Shown here: positions 1-12,931 of the stretch, piece after piece
Numbering within the stretch: position 1 is the first letter of the stretch
How the letters are laid out: each line of letters starts with the position of its first letter
Assembly: GCF_020520425.1 (NCBI RefSeq)
Contig: NC_079487.1
Coordinates: 10,401,501-10,465,500 of the forward strand
Source of the DNA: Spinacia oleracea
Taxonomy: Eukaryota; Streptophyta; Magnoliopsida; Caryophyllales; Amaranthaceae
Direction of reading: 5' to 3'
DNA: 64,000 nt
Translations under genes and position numbers: made by a program
Notes under the pieces: generated by a model
The model's input: only the letters and a program-made list of their open reading frames with translations
What the model was told of the DNA's origin: nothing
Databases searched by the model: none

Positions 1-1459
1 AAGGAATTAGGAAATGCACACTTGTCCCTAAGGACAAGTGGGAGACTGAAGGAAATAATGCCCTTGGTCCAAGTATGCATTCTATGTTAAGTCTAATAAA
101 TGCGGTTCAGTATTAATTAACAAGTTAATAATTCAGTGAGATCAAGTGAGCTGAATGCCTAGCTAGAGGCCGCTTCAGTTCAAGTGGAATTAATGATATT
201 AATCCACAGCTTACTCTTGACTGAACCCGTAGGGTCACACAAATAGTACGTAAACGGATCAAGTATTTAATGGCATTAAATACTCCATCTATGAATATTC
301 GGAACCGACGGATCTTGGTTTCAGTGGGAGCTAAGATCGTCACAGGCAAGAAATGAATACTCCGGAAACGATGATATTGCCGGAAACGGAAATATGGATC
401 GTATCGGAAATATAAATATTATCCAAGTCGTAGATGTTGCCGGAAACGGAAACATGGTACGTATCGGAAAATATTATCGGAAATGGAAATATTGCCAGAA
501 TCGGAAATATTGCCGGAAACGGAAATATTGTCAGAATCGGAAATATTACCGGAATCGGAAAATAATTCCGGAAACGGAAATATTAAATATTTGTTCGAAA
601 CGGAAATTAATTCCGGAATCGGAAATATTAAATATTGTTCGTATCGGAAATGAATTCCGGAATCGGAAAATTTAATCGGAAGCGCATCGTACGAATAAGC
701 ATCGGACGAGGCCTGCCGGACGAGGCCCAGCACGAAGCCAGGCCATAGCCCAGCAAGCCAAGCGCGCCGCACAAACAGCCACGCCAGGCCCAGCGCAAGG
801 CCAGGCCCAGCAGGCTGCGCAGCGCGCACAGCGCGCACAGCACGCGCAGCGCGCAGCGCGCGCGGGCGCTGCGTGGGCTGCTGCTCGCGCGCACGCATGG
901 GGGCCCATCGTGGCTGCCGTGCGTGTGTGTGCAAGTGTTTGTGTTCGTGCACGTTTCCTAAAACATGCAGAGTTCGGTTAATGATTAAATTCCTAATTTT
1001 ATTTGATAAATTAATTAAATTAGAGTTCTTGTAGGATTCTAGGTTTAATTAATTTGTATCTGAATAGGATTTCGATTCCCTTTCCATACCCCTATAAATA
1101 TGAGGCTAGGGCTCACAATTTATAACAAGTTTCAAAGTATTCAAAAGTGAGTTTTTTGAGAGAAAATTAAAACACACATCTTGCTCATAAAAGTGCCGAA
1201 ATTTTCTAGTACCTTAAGGGCGATTCTAGTTGGTCAATCTTAAGGCGGATCCGGACGTGCTGTGGACTGTCTACGGAGGGACGACACTTGGAGTCCTAAA
1301 GACTTGTTCTTGTTCGGTTCGGGCGCAGCTAGGGAGGGCACGCAACAAAGAGTATGCATCTAAATTATGCTATATGATTATGTGTAAATAATATGTTGTC
1401 CTGGGTTAATGGTTGTTTCCGCATGATCTATGTAATGTCATATGTATCATAACCTAACA
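1..1459 (+). mobile_element. Copia LTR retrotransposon, 3' end (fossil)
   Basis: The first 46 bases are the end of the internal region and finish in a purine-rich tract (GGACAAGTGGGAGA), the usual plus-strand primer of Copia elements. The 3' LTR follows at about 47-1459, starting TGAAGGAAAT and ending CCTAACA. It is closely related to the LTR at 61808-63156 in the same orientation, but the two belong to different insertions, because one is a 3' end and the other a 5' end. The rest of the element lies left of the window. The element abuts Tat/Ogre-like internal sequence at 1460, so it probably inserted there. No coding part is visible here. Confidence 0.8.
375..675. repeat. GGAAAT-type tandem repeats inside the Copia LTR
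   Basis: A stretch of degenerate units built on (C/T)GGAAATATT and CCGGAAACGG repeats about 20 times inside the LTR. The other LTR copy has the same array at about 62120-62415 with fewer units, so the array length varies within the family. Its position in the LTR suggests an enhancer or transcription-start role, which is an inference. Confidence 0.7.
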
Positions 1460-3364
1460 CTATGGGTAGTTTATTAGCACCTGGCTTGGTACCGCTTCTA
1501 TAGTAGATCCAACACATGCCCCGGTCGAGGTAGTGTCTTCAACAGACGAATTTCGCTCAAGAGGCCAACCCGCAAGTGCAAGCCAAGGGGGCATGCAGGC
1601 GAGAGGGACCTAATGAGCGAGCGATTGGGTTCGGGATAGGTGTACTACCTGCACAAGTACCGAGTGGGAAACATGCGCGGCGTATGCACCCCCCTATTGG
1701 TGAAAAAAGGTATCCTTAGTCCCAACTCCCAAGGGAGCTGAGATTCGTTATGATGTTCTGCCCGTTCACATTAATATGCTGATTTTCAGGTCGTCCCAAC
1801 TTGATGGGGAAATAAACGCGGGGTAGGATCGTTTCACCCTTCGGCTATTTTGATTACCTACAAGCACGAGTATTTCCTTCACTATCCCCAGTGGAGTCGC
1901 CACTGTGAGGGGGTCGAAAAAGCGCGAGGCTAATGCGTGACCTCGTCCCTCGTGGGTGTGACGTTTCTTTTTGTCAAATCAAGTGTAATTGGATTTCCTG
2001 TGAGTTTACACCCAATTGACTAGTAATACAGGAGTCGTCATTCAGTTTTTAACGACAATGAGAAAAACTCACAAAACCCGGTTATCGTGACATAAAGGGA
2101 GTGCAATTATGTTTGACCACGATGGCCATAGGTTCCCTTGTGATCCCTGGTGTGGGGATCTCTCAATATACACCCGCAAGGTATAGATTGAGGGTTCGGG
2201 GGACTGTAACTACCGAGAGGAGTAATTCGCTCGTCGATAACTCCAGAGGCAGGATATCCTTACTAGCTCAGCATAAATAATTGAAGGGACATGCGTTAAC
2301 TATTAAACTAATCTGAATTGATTTTAGCAATATGCAACATATAATACTAATTCGATCGTGATTATCTGATTTAAATAACATTAAGGGACCTAGCATGATA
2401 ATCCGATTTCCCAAAAATATTATATTTGTTAGGCGTGATAGAACAATCATATTAGGTTAGTTTAACAATTCATAAAAAGGGCGAGGAAAGCAGTTAAATC
2501 ATCGGAAAGGGACACATTACGACGCACCCTTGAGAGGTGCGTCACGGTTCTCAGAAAACTAACCACTTTGACTTTGCTATTTCTCCTTTTTATTTAACGA
2601 ATCTGGATTATGGGACAGGATACGTTCTGTTCGATTTATGGATCGATTGCGACAGAACGCGTGAACAGTTTCGCAGCGAGAGGCTTAGGCTAAGGGGTTT
2701 AGAGTCAATACTCAGAATATATTATGTGTTGTTGTGTTCTTTCACGTCGAAACTAGGGGCCTATTTATAGGGAAGAGTTCGGGGAAAGATAGGATTGCAG
2801 AGTTCTAATCCACAAAGAATTAGGAAAAGAGACGTACCCAGGTATTTTCAGCGCCCAGGCCTGGGCGCCGAAGATTTCGGCGCCCAGAGCCAGGCGTTGA
2901 AAATAGGGTCTGGGCAGTTTTGTTTAGTCAGATTCGGATTCCTAAAATCCGTAGAGTTTGAGATTAATTCGAGTCTTTTAGCGCGTATCAATTTTGTGAC
3001 GGAATGCGTCTGGGCCCGTTACGAACTCTAGGCTCGTTAGGATTTTAATTAATACGTAATTCTTATTTCCGAATCCTATTAGGAATAGGATTCTCGCAGT
3101 TTTCTATCTCATTTAGGATTTATGTTGGAATGCAACACCTAATTATGACAGGTTTCTATCTTTTATGATTTGCCACTTTTAGAAGCTACCTTTTACGGCA
3201 GCTACTATTTTTAGCAGGTTTCCATAAATAGCAGGTTTTGGGTGAAATGAAATGGGGAATCGAGATTCGTTTATTTTATAGGAGATGCGTTGTCAAGTGG
3301 AGTTTTTATGCTTTCATCATCGAACCATTCCCTTGCGGGAACGGGGACAAAAGTAGGTGTCTAC
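1460..3364 (-). mobile_element. Tat/Ogre-like Ty3 element: 5' LTR plus leader (fossil)
   Basis: On the minus strand the LTR runs from 3364 (starting TGTAGACACCTACTTTTG, typical of plant Tat/Ogre elements) to about 1902. It is followed at about 1885-1901 by TGGCGACTCCACTGGGGA, which matches a primer-binding site of the tRNA-Arg type known in Ogre-like elements. The remaining leader to 1460 is non-coding and is cut off by the Copia 3' LTR. The element interrupts the Tekay element that resumes at 3365. No gag or pol is seen. The family call rests on the LTR start and primer site only. Confidence 0.65.
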
Positions 3365-5091
3365 AGTGTGAAGTGTAGGATATTTACGGACCATAAGAGT
3401 TTAAAGTACATCTTCACACAGAAGGACCTGAATATGCGCCAACGAAGGTGGTTGGAGTTAATTAAGGACTATGATTTGACATCCAGTACCATGAGGGAAA
3501 AGCCAATGTAGTTGCGGATGCCTTGAGTAGGAAATCAAGTCTTATTGTTAATGCGTTAGTAATTGCTAACGAGCTGTGTAAGGACATGCAGCGTTTGAAC
3601 CTGGAAATAGTGAGTGGTGAAAGCCTTGAGGGAATGATGAATGCCTTAACCATCCAGCCGTCAATATTTGATGAGATTAGGGAGAATCTGGCTGGTGATG
3701 TAAAGTTGGAGCGAATCAAGGAAAAGATTTCGCAAGGTAAGGAGTTAGAATTCCGAATCCATGATGATGGAAGTTTGAGGTACAAAGGCAGGTGGTGCGT
3801 GCCTCAAAAGTGTGGAGAATTGAAAGAGAAATTGATGAAAGAAGGGAATAATACGCCATATTCTGTGCACCCAGGTGGTGACAAGTTGTATAAGGACTTG
3901 TGGTGGCCAAGGATGAAGAACGAAGTGGCTGAATTTGTGGCTAGATGTCTGACTTGTCAGAAGGTTAAAATAGAGCACAGGAGACCTCAAGGAAAGGTCC
4001 AACCTTTAGAGATTCCAAGCTGGAAATGGGAGTGTATTTCTATGGACATCGTCACTTGTTTACCTAAGTCAAAGACTGGGAATGATACAATCTGGGTGGT
4101 GGTAGATAGGTTGACTAAGTCAGCAGTGTTTATACCAATGAAGAAAACCTGGAAAATGGAACAACTTGCTAAGGCCTACATTAAGAATGTTGTGAGGTTA
4201 CATGGAGTTCCTAAGGATATCGTATCAGATAGGGATTCAAGGTTTCTTTCGAATTTCTGGAAAAGTGTGTAGAAGAGCTTTGGTACGATATTGAAAATGA
4301 GTACAGCCTTTCACCCAGCCACGGACGGACAAACTGAAAGGACTATCCAAACCCTAGATGACATGCTTCGGGCATGCGTTATTGATTTCCAAGGAAGTTG
4401 GGAAGATAGCTTAGATTTGATTGAGTTTTCCTATAACAATAGCTATCATGCTAGAATTGGAATGGAACCATTTGAGGCTTTGTATGGACGAAAGTGTAGA
4501 AGTCCACTTTGCTGGAACGATATTAGTGAAACCGTAGTGTTGGGACCTCAAATGATAGAGGACACCATGAACCAAATCCGAACCATCCAATCAAAGATTC
4601 AAGCGGCGCAGGATCTCCAAAAGAGTTATGCAGACTTGAAACGTAGGGATGAAGAGTTCAACATAGGTGATAAAGTGTTGCTCAAAGTGTCACCAATGAA
4701 AGGTGTCATGAGATTTGGAAAGAAAGGGAAGTTAAGCCCTAAGTACATAGTCCCATATGAGATCTTAGAAAGAATCGGAAAGGTAGCCTATAGACTAGCC
4801 TTGCCTATGGACTTGCATAGAGTGCATAATGTGTTCCACATATCTTAGTTAAGGAAATATATCCCGGATAAATCGCATGTGTTGCAACCGGAGACCATAG
4901 AATTAGACCAAAGTCTAACCTTTGAGGAAAGACCTGTCAAAATCCTTGATAGCAAAGTGCGTAGTACGCGTACTAAAGATGTGAAAATTGTCAAAGTGTT
5001 GTGGTCTAATCAAGAATCTGAGGAAGCCACTTGGGAAGCGGAGGAAGAAATGAGAAAGAAATATCCCGAGCTTTTTCCCGAGGTTAGTTGA
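3365..5091 (+). pseudogene. Tekay pol fossil: RNase H end, integrase, chromodomain
   Basis: In order: an RNase H end ([20 protein letters not shown] near 3385), an integrase zinc-binding HHCC region (H..H about 3860-3910, then CLTCQK near 3945), and the integrase core (SMDIVTCLPKS near 4035; SDRDSRFLS near 4225; then the GQTERTIQTLDD region near 4327). A chromodomain-like tail follows (VKVLWSNQ..EEATWE at about 4990-5040). These parts integrate the cDNA copy and target heterochromatin in living relatives. The reading frame is broken, so this is a fossil. Confidence 0.85.
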
Positions 5092-5362
5092 GTTACGGGG
5101 TCGTAACTCGTGTCTTTTAAGGGGGGTAGAGTGCGGTAGAATTTCGCGCTTTTTACCTTGTTTTCCTCTATTTTATGCTCAATTTAGTGCTTTCTATTGA
5201 ATTTGCACTTATTATTGTCCTGTTTAATCATGTAAAGAGTACAACAACTTAAATTTTTTGTAAATGAACGTATTGAAAGTCTCAGAAAGTCTCAAGTTTT
5301 GAGTTGAATTTTGATTTCCGAACCCAAGTTTCGGGACGAAACTTCTTTTAAGGAGGGTAGAC

Positions 5363-8300
5363 TGTAATACCTCGTATTTTTATAATATTTATAAGTATAT
5401 TTTATTATATTTATAAAGCATTTTACGATTTATTGACATTTAAATAATATTAAATGCATTTTATTTAATGTATTTTAATTAATTAGAATAATTATTATTT
5501 TAATTAATTACGAAACGAATTTAATTCTTGAGTCGGGATATTAAATGAGTTGCAAATGATTTTTATGTGCTTCGGGTTTTAAATAAAAAGTCCAATCCGT
5601 TTTATTAAACGAGCCCAATCAAAAGAGTTTAATTTAAATCCTAAGCTAGCCCAAATCATTTATTTCCTAAGCCCAGCTCAAATCTCCTAAGCCTAGCCCA
5701 TCAAGGGATTAGGGAGCCTATAAATAGGACTCCCCCATCATTAAATGAGCCCCTAAAATTCATAAACCCTATTTTTCTTTGCTTGCCCAACACTCCTCAC
5801 TCCCTCTCTTTTCCTCTCGTCCGCACGCCCGCACGCACGCAGCCCGTGCTCGTGCTGCTGTGCCTCGTGCTGCTCAGCCTCACGCCCCAGCACTCGTTCT
5901 CGCTCTCGCTCCCTCTTCGCGCGCGCCCAGCGCCCACACCCCCTTGTTTCTTGCTCTTTCTCTCGCAGCCCGCCCAGCCAGCACGCATAGCTGCTGGTGC
6001 TGTGCTGCTGTGTTGTTGTTGCTCGTGTGCACCGCACATCCCTGCTCTCTCTCTCTCGCGCACAGCGCCCAGCACTCGCGCCCTCGCCCATCCGTCCCGC
6101 GCGCCCCAGCGCGCTGCTGAGCCTGCCCCTCGCCCGCGCGCACGCACGTCGATTGTGTGTGTGTGTGTGTTGTTCGTTCGTTCGTTCAATTCTTTTCGCC
6201 CAATCACATTAATTCGTGGTTGTCCCGTGCTATAGGCCGGATTGGTATAATTCTCTTCTTCCTTGCCTATTCTATTTAAATTTCGTATTTTAAATTATTA
6301 TATTAATATTGTTTTGAGTAATTAAAATGCTGGAAACCGGTTATGAATACCGTGGTTTGAGGATTTGCGTGTTGTGATTCATTAGGTTTGTTTTAATTAT
6401 TAAAGGATGAATTTTCAGATTTGTTTATTGAATAAAACATTATTTTTATGATGATAAACTAGTGTTATTGGGATTTTCAAGTTAGGGCTTTAACCTAGAC
6501 CTAATGAGTCAATTGATTAGCATAATTAGGTGATGATTTTAATTATGATAATCAATTACATTTTCAGATTTGAATAAAGGGTTAAAGTGTCGATTTTTAT
6601 TGATTTTAAAGGCGGAAAAAGTAGGTTTTTGTACTAGGGATTGATTTTGCAAATTGAGACGTTTATATTATTGAAAAACGATTGAATTCTAAAGTTTAAA
6701 TGAGGTTTTAGATTTTATAAAGTTGCTGGAAATTTAATGAACATGGAAATAATTTAAGTTTCATTATTTTGATGATAGGAGGTGATTTCTAGTTGAGTGC
6801 TCGTATTGCAAAGTGGCCCATACGCTTACGTATTCAAGGTACGTACAAGTCTAGGGCGACCACACCTTTTGTCAATGACATTACATGATTGTTGATGATG
6901 TGAATTACATTATGTGGAATCATGTTTATTTTGGTGAACGAGCATGTGATTTGTGATGTTGGATTTATTGGATTAATTGTTGAACAAGCATGTTGGAATT
7001 ATTATGAGTATGGATTTCATTGTCAATCATGTTGTTCAATATTTATGCATGTATGGTTTATTTCACATGCAAGGGATGAATTATTTATTTGTATGCTATT
7101 GTACGAGATGTCTAGCATACTTTGAGCCAATTATTCGTACTTCGTTGTACTATTTATTTTACCACATGTGAAGGGTTAGCTCATGTAAGCCACCACACAT
7201 GTAGGGTTCAGTTGGGAATATTATGTATGAAATGAATTAGGATTTGTCGTGCAAGGGCACAACCCTCATGTTAATGTGCATGATGTGGAGTCTCACCTTG
7301 GTGAGGGGGAACATGGTAGTAATATCACAAGTGTCTTGCCTTGTTGATCACAAGTCCCTAAGCATTTAAAATAAGATTTTTTTGGTTGTTGTTTATTATT
7401 GTATGTGTGCATGTTGGTGAGTCTTGAGTTCGCCTTTAATAAAATATTAATAAACGTAAAGTGCAACCAGAACAAGCTTCAAAACTCTTGGAACGTATAT
7501 ACCTTGAGTATGAACAATGGGGGGAGTCTTGCCGGAAAGCTCGTACTCCTACTAATGATACAAGACGTTGTTTCATTTATATTATGCGCAGGAATTCCGT
7601 CGGTATGGCCCGACATTCGGTATGGCCCGATTTTATTATTATATATTTGGTGTATGGTTGGCTCCCATCACCTTTTCCCTTTGTGGATTATTCTTTTGGC
7701 CCGTTCGAAGCTTATTCTAATTAAATTGTGAGTCAAGAGTCGAGTCAAGAGTCGAGTCTTGTATTCATGATTGATTGTTTATTATTATATGGCTTTTGCA
7801 TGTTGATTAGTACTTAGTGACTGATGCATGTTTTAGTTTCATTCACTCTATGCTTGTAAGTACTCAGCTTTTGCTGACTACGTGCTTTGTGTGTTTTGGT
7901 CATGGCCTTTGCCTTAATGACCCTATGATGATCTATCATTTGCACTTGCTTTGATGGGGAGTAGAATAAAATAGCAGGTTGGTAGATCGGAATCATGTGG
8001 CTTGGGATGATCGAGAGAGTTGCATGTTTTCGTATTTTGAACTATTTAATAATACTTTAATTATGTTTGAAATGTTTGAAACTATTTATGTTTTGGGTTT
8101 TGGGCCATTATGGTTCCAAATTGTAGGAGGCCTCAATATTTCATTAATTATGTTTTTAAAAGTTAGTTGACATTTAATTCCGCTGCGTAATTCTGGTAAT
8201 AGCCTTAACCATTATCACGGTGGCGGTAATACTTTAGTAATTCCTTTATTTTAAGTTGGAAAATGGTTTTATAAAAGCAAGGAATTATTAGGGTGTTACA
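5363..8300 (+). repeat. Tekay 3' LTR
   Basis: The LTR starts TGTAATACCTCG right after a purine tract (TTTTAAGGAGGGTAGAC at about 5347-5362) and ends GGGTGTTACA at 8300, giving the usual TG..CA ends and a length of 2.9 kb. It holds a GC-rich, low-complexity tract at about 5780-6170 and a GT run near 6155. Open frames there in several frames are compositional. I see no host gene in it. Confidence 0.8.
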
Positions 8301-8319
8301 GGCAGGTACTAATATTCCG

Positions 8320-8745
8320 GATGGATGCATTTAAAAATGAAATCCCGAAAATATAGGCACCTGTTGTGAGGTCGAAAAATAGCTCTTCAGATGAACCATC
8401 CCAGATCTTAAAATAATCCCTTGATAATTTTTCTTCTCATTTCGCTTTTCCCTATTCATCGCCATCAAAGATGGTTTCAAAGAGAACACAGAACCTGATT
8501 TTGGAGGGCAGATATCAAAAACTTCAACTACAGAAGAGCCATTAGGATGCTCATTTTTTTCGTGGTCAAGTTCATCCTCTAGGCCCGATTCCTTTGAAAG
8601 ATGAGAGCTCGGACTTTATTTCGTCTATGGACAAGTCTCGCAAGTACTCTAAGCACAACTTCCCACTCTTCTCCTCGAGGAAACACAAGTGTTTCTAATG
8701 CAAGAAGCTTTAGTTGGAGCCAAACTTCCACATCATATGGTATTT
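8320..8745 (-). pseudogene. Fragment of a probable AlkB-like 2OG-Fe(II) oxygenase gene
   Basis: Minus-strand translation of about 8320-8600 gives a protein-like stretch rich in acidic and lysine residues. It contains VFDICPPKSGSVFSLKPS, then AMNREKRNE, then ILRSGMVHLKSYFS. From memory this resembles the region just before the catalytic domain of plant AlkB homologue 1-like oxygenases (a 'NREKRNE' segment followed by 'RPGMVLLK'). The catalytic domain should lie further downstream, beyond 8300, where the Tekay LTR begins, so it is outside the window or lost. Farther upstream (8600-8745) the frame is interrupted. The family name is from recall, not a search. Confidence 0.4.
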
Positions 8746-11700
8746 TCTAACAAGTTTTGATTAGCAGCAAGAACCTAAAAAATATTGAGATTGAGCCACA
8801 AACAGATTACACAGACATCAAACAGAAAGGAACAAGATTTCATAACTCGCAAATGTTTTGAATGTACGGTGATGGATACACCACCCTTCCACACACTGTA
8901 AACTCAGGATATAGGAATCTAGCATTCCCACATAAAGATTTAAGATAACATACACTCTACCAATACTCGCGACTCTTATAGATGCAATGCTTTACGATAA
9001 CAATGAATTTAAACCCTTAAAATGTACCTTCCCTGTGACATTGCATATAAAATATTCAACTCATTAAGGTTCAGGCTTAAACCTTAATACATATCCTTGC
9101 GTTATACTGTATATGTGCCATTAAGCCTAAATAATCCTACATTTAACAAAAAAAACAAACAACATACCACATTTAGGACTATTAGGAGCCTAAATTATCA
9201 ATCACTACATTAGTACAGAAATCAATTATTGTTTAACAACTAAATCTGTAGTTCTTGAACCAATATATAAACAGACATCTATGGTATTTCCAACAGAAAC
9301 AACACCTTCAAAACCCAGCAGAATCAGCACATTCAACACCCAGTAAATATGAAGGTACTTACCTTTGAGATTACGTAAAAGATTCACCAAAACAGATCAA
9401 ATGAAAAAATCAATCTCATTATAAGAGCATAAATTAATAAATCAAATCAAAATTTATACCTTCTAATTTCTGAAAGCAAAAAATCCTCTCATTTGAATCT
9501 CTTTGTAACTCAAGTATTGGCCTTTAATCTTTGCCTGCAGCGGCCTACAAAGAACAGATAAGTCAGTGGAAAACTTGATATGCAAACCAAATCATATAAC
9601 AACAATACATCCACAGATTAAGCAAGATTTCAATATTTTAAAACAAAATTTTTAGGGTTTCTGCCGTAATTAACGAATAATAAATTGAAAAAGACAAATA
9701 AATTTCCGATAATCTAAAACAAAACACGATAGACTTTCCCTAAACATATTCGATTACTCCTAATCAATTTTATTTAAGAAGAAGTTAAATAACTGAAATC
9801 ATAATATAATTCCAATCCACTTAATTGATTATGGTCTAGCGCGCTCAAACCTTAATCTACTTAAAAAATGCAACGGCTCTATATTAATATTAAGAAACCT
9901 GCTTAAATCTTAATCTACTCGGATCTTAAACAACTTAAACCAAATACAGTCTCAATCCCTCTCCAAGCCCACTTTGTAGTTTCTTCTGGTTGACCATCCA
10001 CGCTCAGAATAGATTTAACTCGTTAATTATCCATCCCCTGAGATTTTGCAGTGAATAAAACAAAGTAAACTAAAGGCAAGTGGCCACAAGCTTCATACAG
10101 ATGGTACAAATTATCTAGCATACCTATCCCGTGCGGTGATCATGAGGTGAAAAAGGCTGAGCGGGCTGACACATACACCTCCATGACCATGAAAATCTCT
10201 GAAGCAGGAGGAGAGAGAAACAGAGGAGTACGGGAAATTGCCAAGCTATAGATGCAGCAACATTGGTAATCCAACACCGTAAGGTTGACAAACTGTATTG
10301 GGCTATTCGTGCAAGTGAATACATGAAAATGAACCCTGGTCATTATGTCGCTTTTCTTATCACCGCCACCACCCGTGAAAAATATGAAAATGAAACTACG
10401 GAATGCTCAATAATCGCCTACCCCTCCTCCTCTCTCCCTCTCTCACTTGTATGTAAGGAATTTCATCAAGCGTTCTTCCTCCATTCCACTCCAAAAATTT
10501 GGTTTGTTAAAAAAAAGTGTTCCCTCCCCTCCCTTTCTCCTCCTCCCTCCCACCCCCATCTCTCCCATAAAGTCATTATACACTATAATTATGTATAGAA
10601 AATAAATGAATTTAAGAATTAAGTTTATGATTTTAGGAGCTCTGGTGGCTAACTAATTGTGTAGTTTAGATTAGTTCATTGAATATTAGTTCTAGGAAAA
10701 TAATTATCAAAACACAAAGCAAATCCCGAGCCTAATTATTATACGGAAATAGATGAGGATATGTTTTATTGCAAACTAACTTTGAACAATACATACTACC
10801 TACAAAATTAAAATAACAGTAGTAGAATATCAAGCATTGGCAAGCCTCCTGTAGTAATGTAGTAACAAGCCTCCTTGTTTCATGCCTTTTGTAATATCAA
10901 TCTGTTGCTACACATATCCATGTCATCTCTGTCAGGAAAAACTTTGACCATTGGCAAGTCTCCTATAGTGGAAATATCTAGTCTTAGTACAAGAGTTGAC
11001 AAACCATTCTTGTCACATGTGATGGTATATGTACGTGATGGTATATGTACGTGATGGTCTGCTGGTAGTCAATATAATCCACTATGAATTGCACAACCAA
11101 TCAATAGATGCAGTATTAAACAGAAATGTATAAAAATGCGATTACCTGTGAGAACTGGTGTGTGACAAGAGTTGAGTAATTCTCAACCGTTTACTTCTCC
11201 ATGCTACAGGTGAGGACTGGATAAGCAGAAGCTTATCTGATATCCATAGAGAATAAACAACAATTAGCAGCAAGACATACATGAGCAACTATATAGACAC
11301 ATACTATCCGAAAAGAAAACACATAGAGCATAGCAAGTCACCCATCAGGTCTGATAAATGCTGCACTGACAAGGAAAACACGAGTGACACCAATTCATAA
11401 AAACCGAGTAGGGTTCTGCAGCACACAATTAGCGATCAACATAGGGTCAAAGGCATCCATCCAGACAATTGACATCCGCCCAGAGAATTGCAAGTGATAA
11501 AACCCCTTTTACAAACTTCCTAACCCATACTTTGGCTCTCCTAATATCCTATTAAGAGAACCTACAGTTATAAAATCAAGTAACAAATAAAAGAAGAACC
11601 ACACCATCAAGTTCAATGAATCTTCCTTTAGCAACCTAACATAGAAATTAAGCTAAGTGATATGCTTTATGGAGTTTTGGGGTTCTGATCGTTAATGAAA

Positions 11701-12552
11701 AGTAGCAAAAGAAGAAGAAATTGAGCTATATATCTTGAAGACCAAAGACTAATCATACAACCAACTACTAAAAACTTTAACAAACAACAAATGGATCTAG
11801 GAACTGGTGTGCCGCATACATCCTGTAGGAAATGCCATTCCTAATTTGTTTAGTTTCTTTTACTCTTAACTAAAATACATGAGATGTATTTCGTCATAAA
11901 AGAGTTTATGGTTGAGTTGATTGTAGAAAACAGGAAGACCAGACAAAACAGAAAACATGAGCATGATGACACAATAATACCAACAACAACAACCAGAGTA
12001 AAGTACGGGTTCACTGCAATTGTTGTTGGTATTATTTATTAAAATTTGTCATCAAGCATGATGGCAACAATAATACCAACAACAATCAGAGCAGTGAACA
12101 CATACTTTACTTTAGGTATAACTATTGAGTATGATGGCTCAAATGCAAACTTTGGCTTGCAATTAGGGCAGTAATACCCAGCCTCTTCCAAGTACTTAGA
12201 TTAAAATAAAATAAAAAACTCTCAGGCGGTTTCAACACACTCAACATGCACCCAGACATCATGCTATCAAAACACACCTATGTGGATAAAAAATCTTAGG
12301 GCCAAATCATTAAATTCAACCAATCAAGAAAAAAAGAAGGCAAGCATCATGAATCTAATATCAAAATTGCAAGGCCTCACCCAACTTCCACCATCAGAGT
12401 GGTGCCATATTTTCTTAAACACACCACAATACTTCTTTGACTTCAGTAACTGCATCATATTTGATAATTAGCAACACAACAATTACAATCTTCAATAAAA
12501 TAACACTTTCAATGAAGCAAAAAGGCCCGAGGCCCCCCTAATTAATCTTTAA
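8746..12552. other. Left flank, mostly non-coding
   Basis: AT-rich sequence without a convincing full gene. Around 10100-10340 a minus-strand stretch rich in Ser and Pro with splice-like borders could be an upstream exon of the AlkB-like gene; this is not secure. A pyrimidine-rich tract at about 10420-10565 could be a 5' untranslated leader for a minus-strand gene. A 16-base unit (GTGATGGTATATGTAC) is repeated at about 11019-11058. A 17-base inverted repeat (AATAATACCAACAACAA) lies at 11973-11989 and 12020-12036, with a further direct copy near 12070. I see no RNA gene. Confidence 0.5.
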
Positions 12553-12573
12553 GATTAACCATCAACGTTAATC
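12553..12573 (+). repeat. Left end motif of the candidate MULE
   Basis: GATTAAC, seven bases, GTTAATC: an interrupted palindrome. The right end at 58545-58565 has the same arrangement. Aligned head to head, the two ends share GATTAAC, then ACGTTAATC, then GGG. Beyond that the similarity is patchy: AATCGAAA followed by ATAAAGG, and GTTAAC-type motifs, occur in both end regions at similar depth. Confidence 0.55.
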
Positions 12574-12931
12574 CGGGGGTAAAATTAGAAAGAAATGGTG
12601 ACAGGTAGCGTGTTGGCTTTTAAATCGAAAAAAATAAAGGAGAAAGGAAAGTAGTACGTTGACGGCCGTTTATAAACGGTAGTTAGGGGAGTTAACAGCC
12701 GTTTTATTAACTGTTCATTATCGTTTGTCAGAGTTTGCTCCACACCGTCCCATTTGAATTTCAAAACTCCTATTTTCAATCCAAAACTGAATTGGTGAAA
12801 ATTCTAAAAAAATGTCAAAAATAAAAAATTAAGGGTTTCCTGTAGCAAGCAAGCAAACCAAGAAATTTTTTCCCAATTCGCCGCGATTTGCTATTCATCC
12901 TTATTAGGAGTGGATTTTGAAGGAGGGTTGT

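Larger units (their letters stand above)
3365..8300 (+). mobile_element. Tekay/Del-type chromovirus, 3' part (fossil)
   Basis: This is the downstream part of a Ty3/Gypsy element on the plus strand: the end of RNase H, integrase, a chromodomain, and a 3' LTR of about 2.9 kb. Its 5' part is missing, having been separated by the Tat/Ogre-like and Copia insertions to the left. The chromodomain and the long LTR place it in the Tekay (Del) branch of chromoviruses. It ends directly against flank sequence that seems to belong to a host gene, so it probably inserted into that gene. It is broken in several places. Confidence 0.85.

Noticed and set aside
419-952. Overlapping Ala/Arg-rich open frames in the Copia LTR
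   Set aside because: They occur in several frames at once and follow the GC-rich repeat composition; there is no start context or domain.
5753-6235. Multiple overlapping open frames on both strands
   Set aside because: They lie inside the Tekay LTR and reflect a CT/GC-rich low-complexity tract, not a gene.
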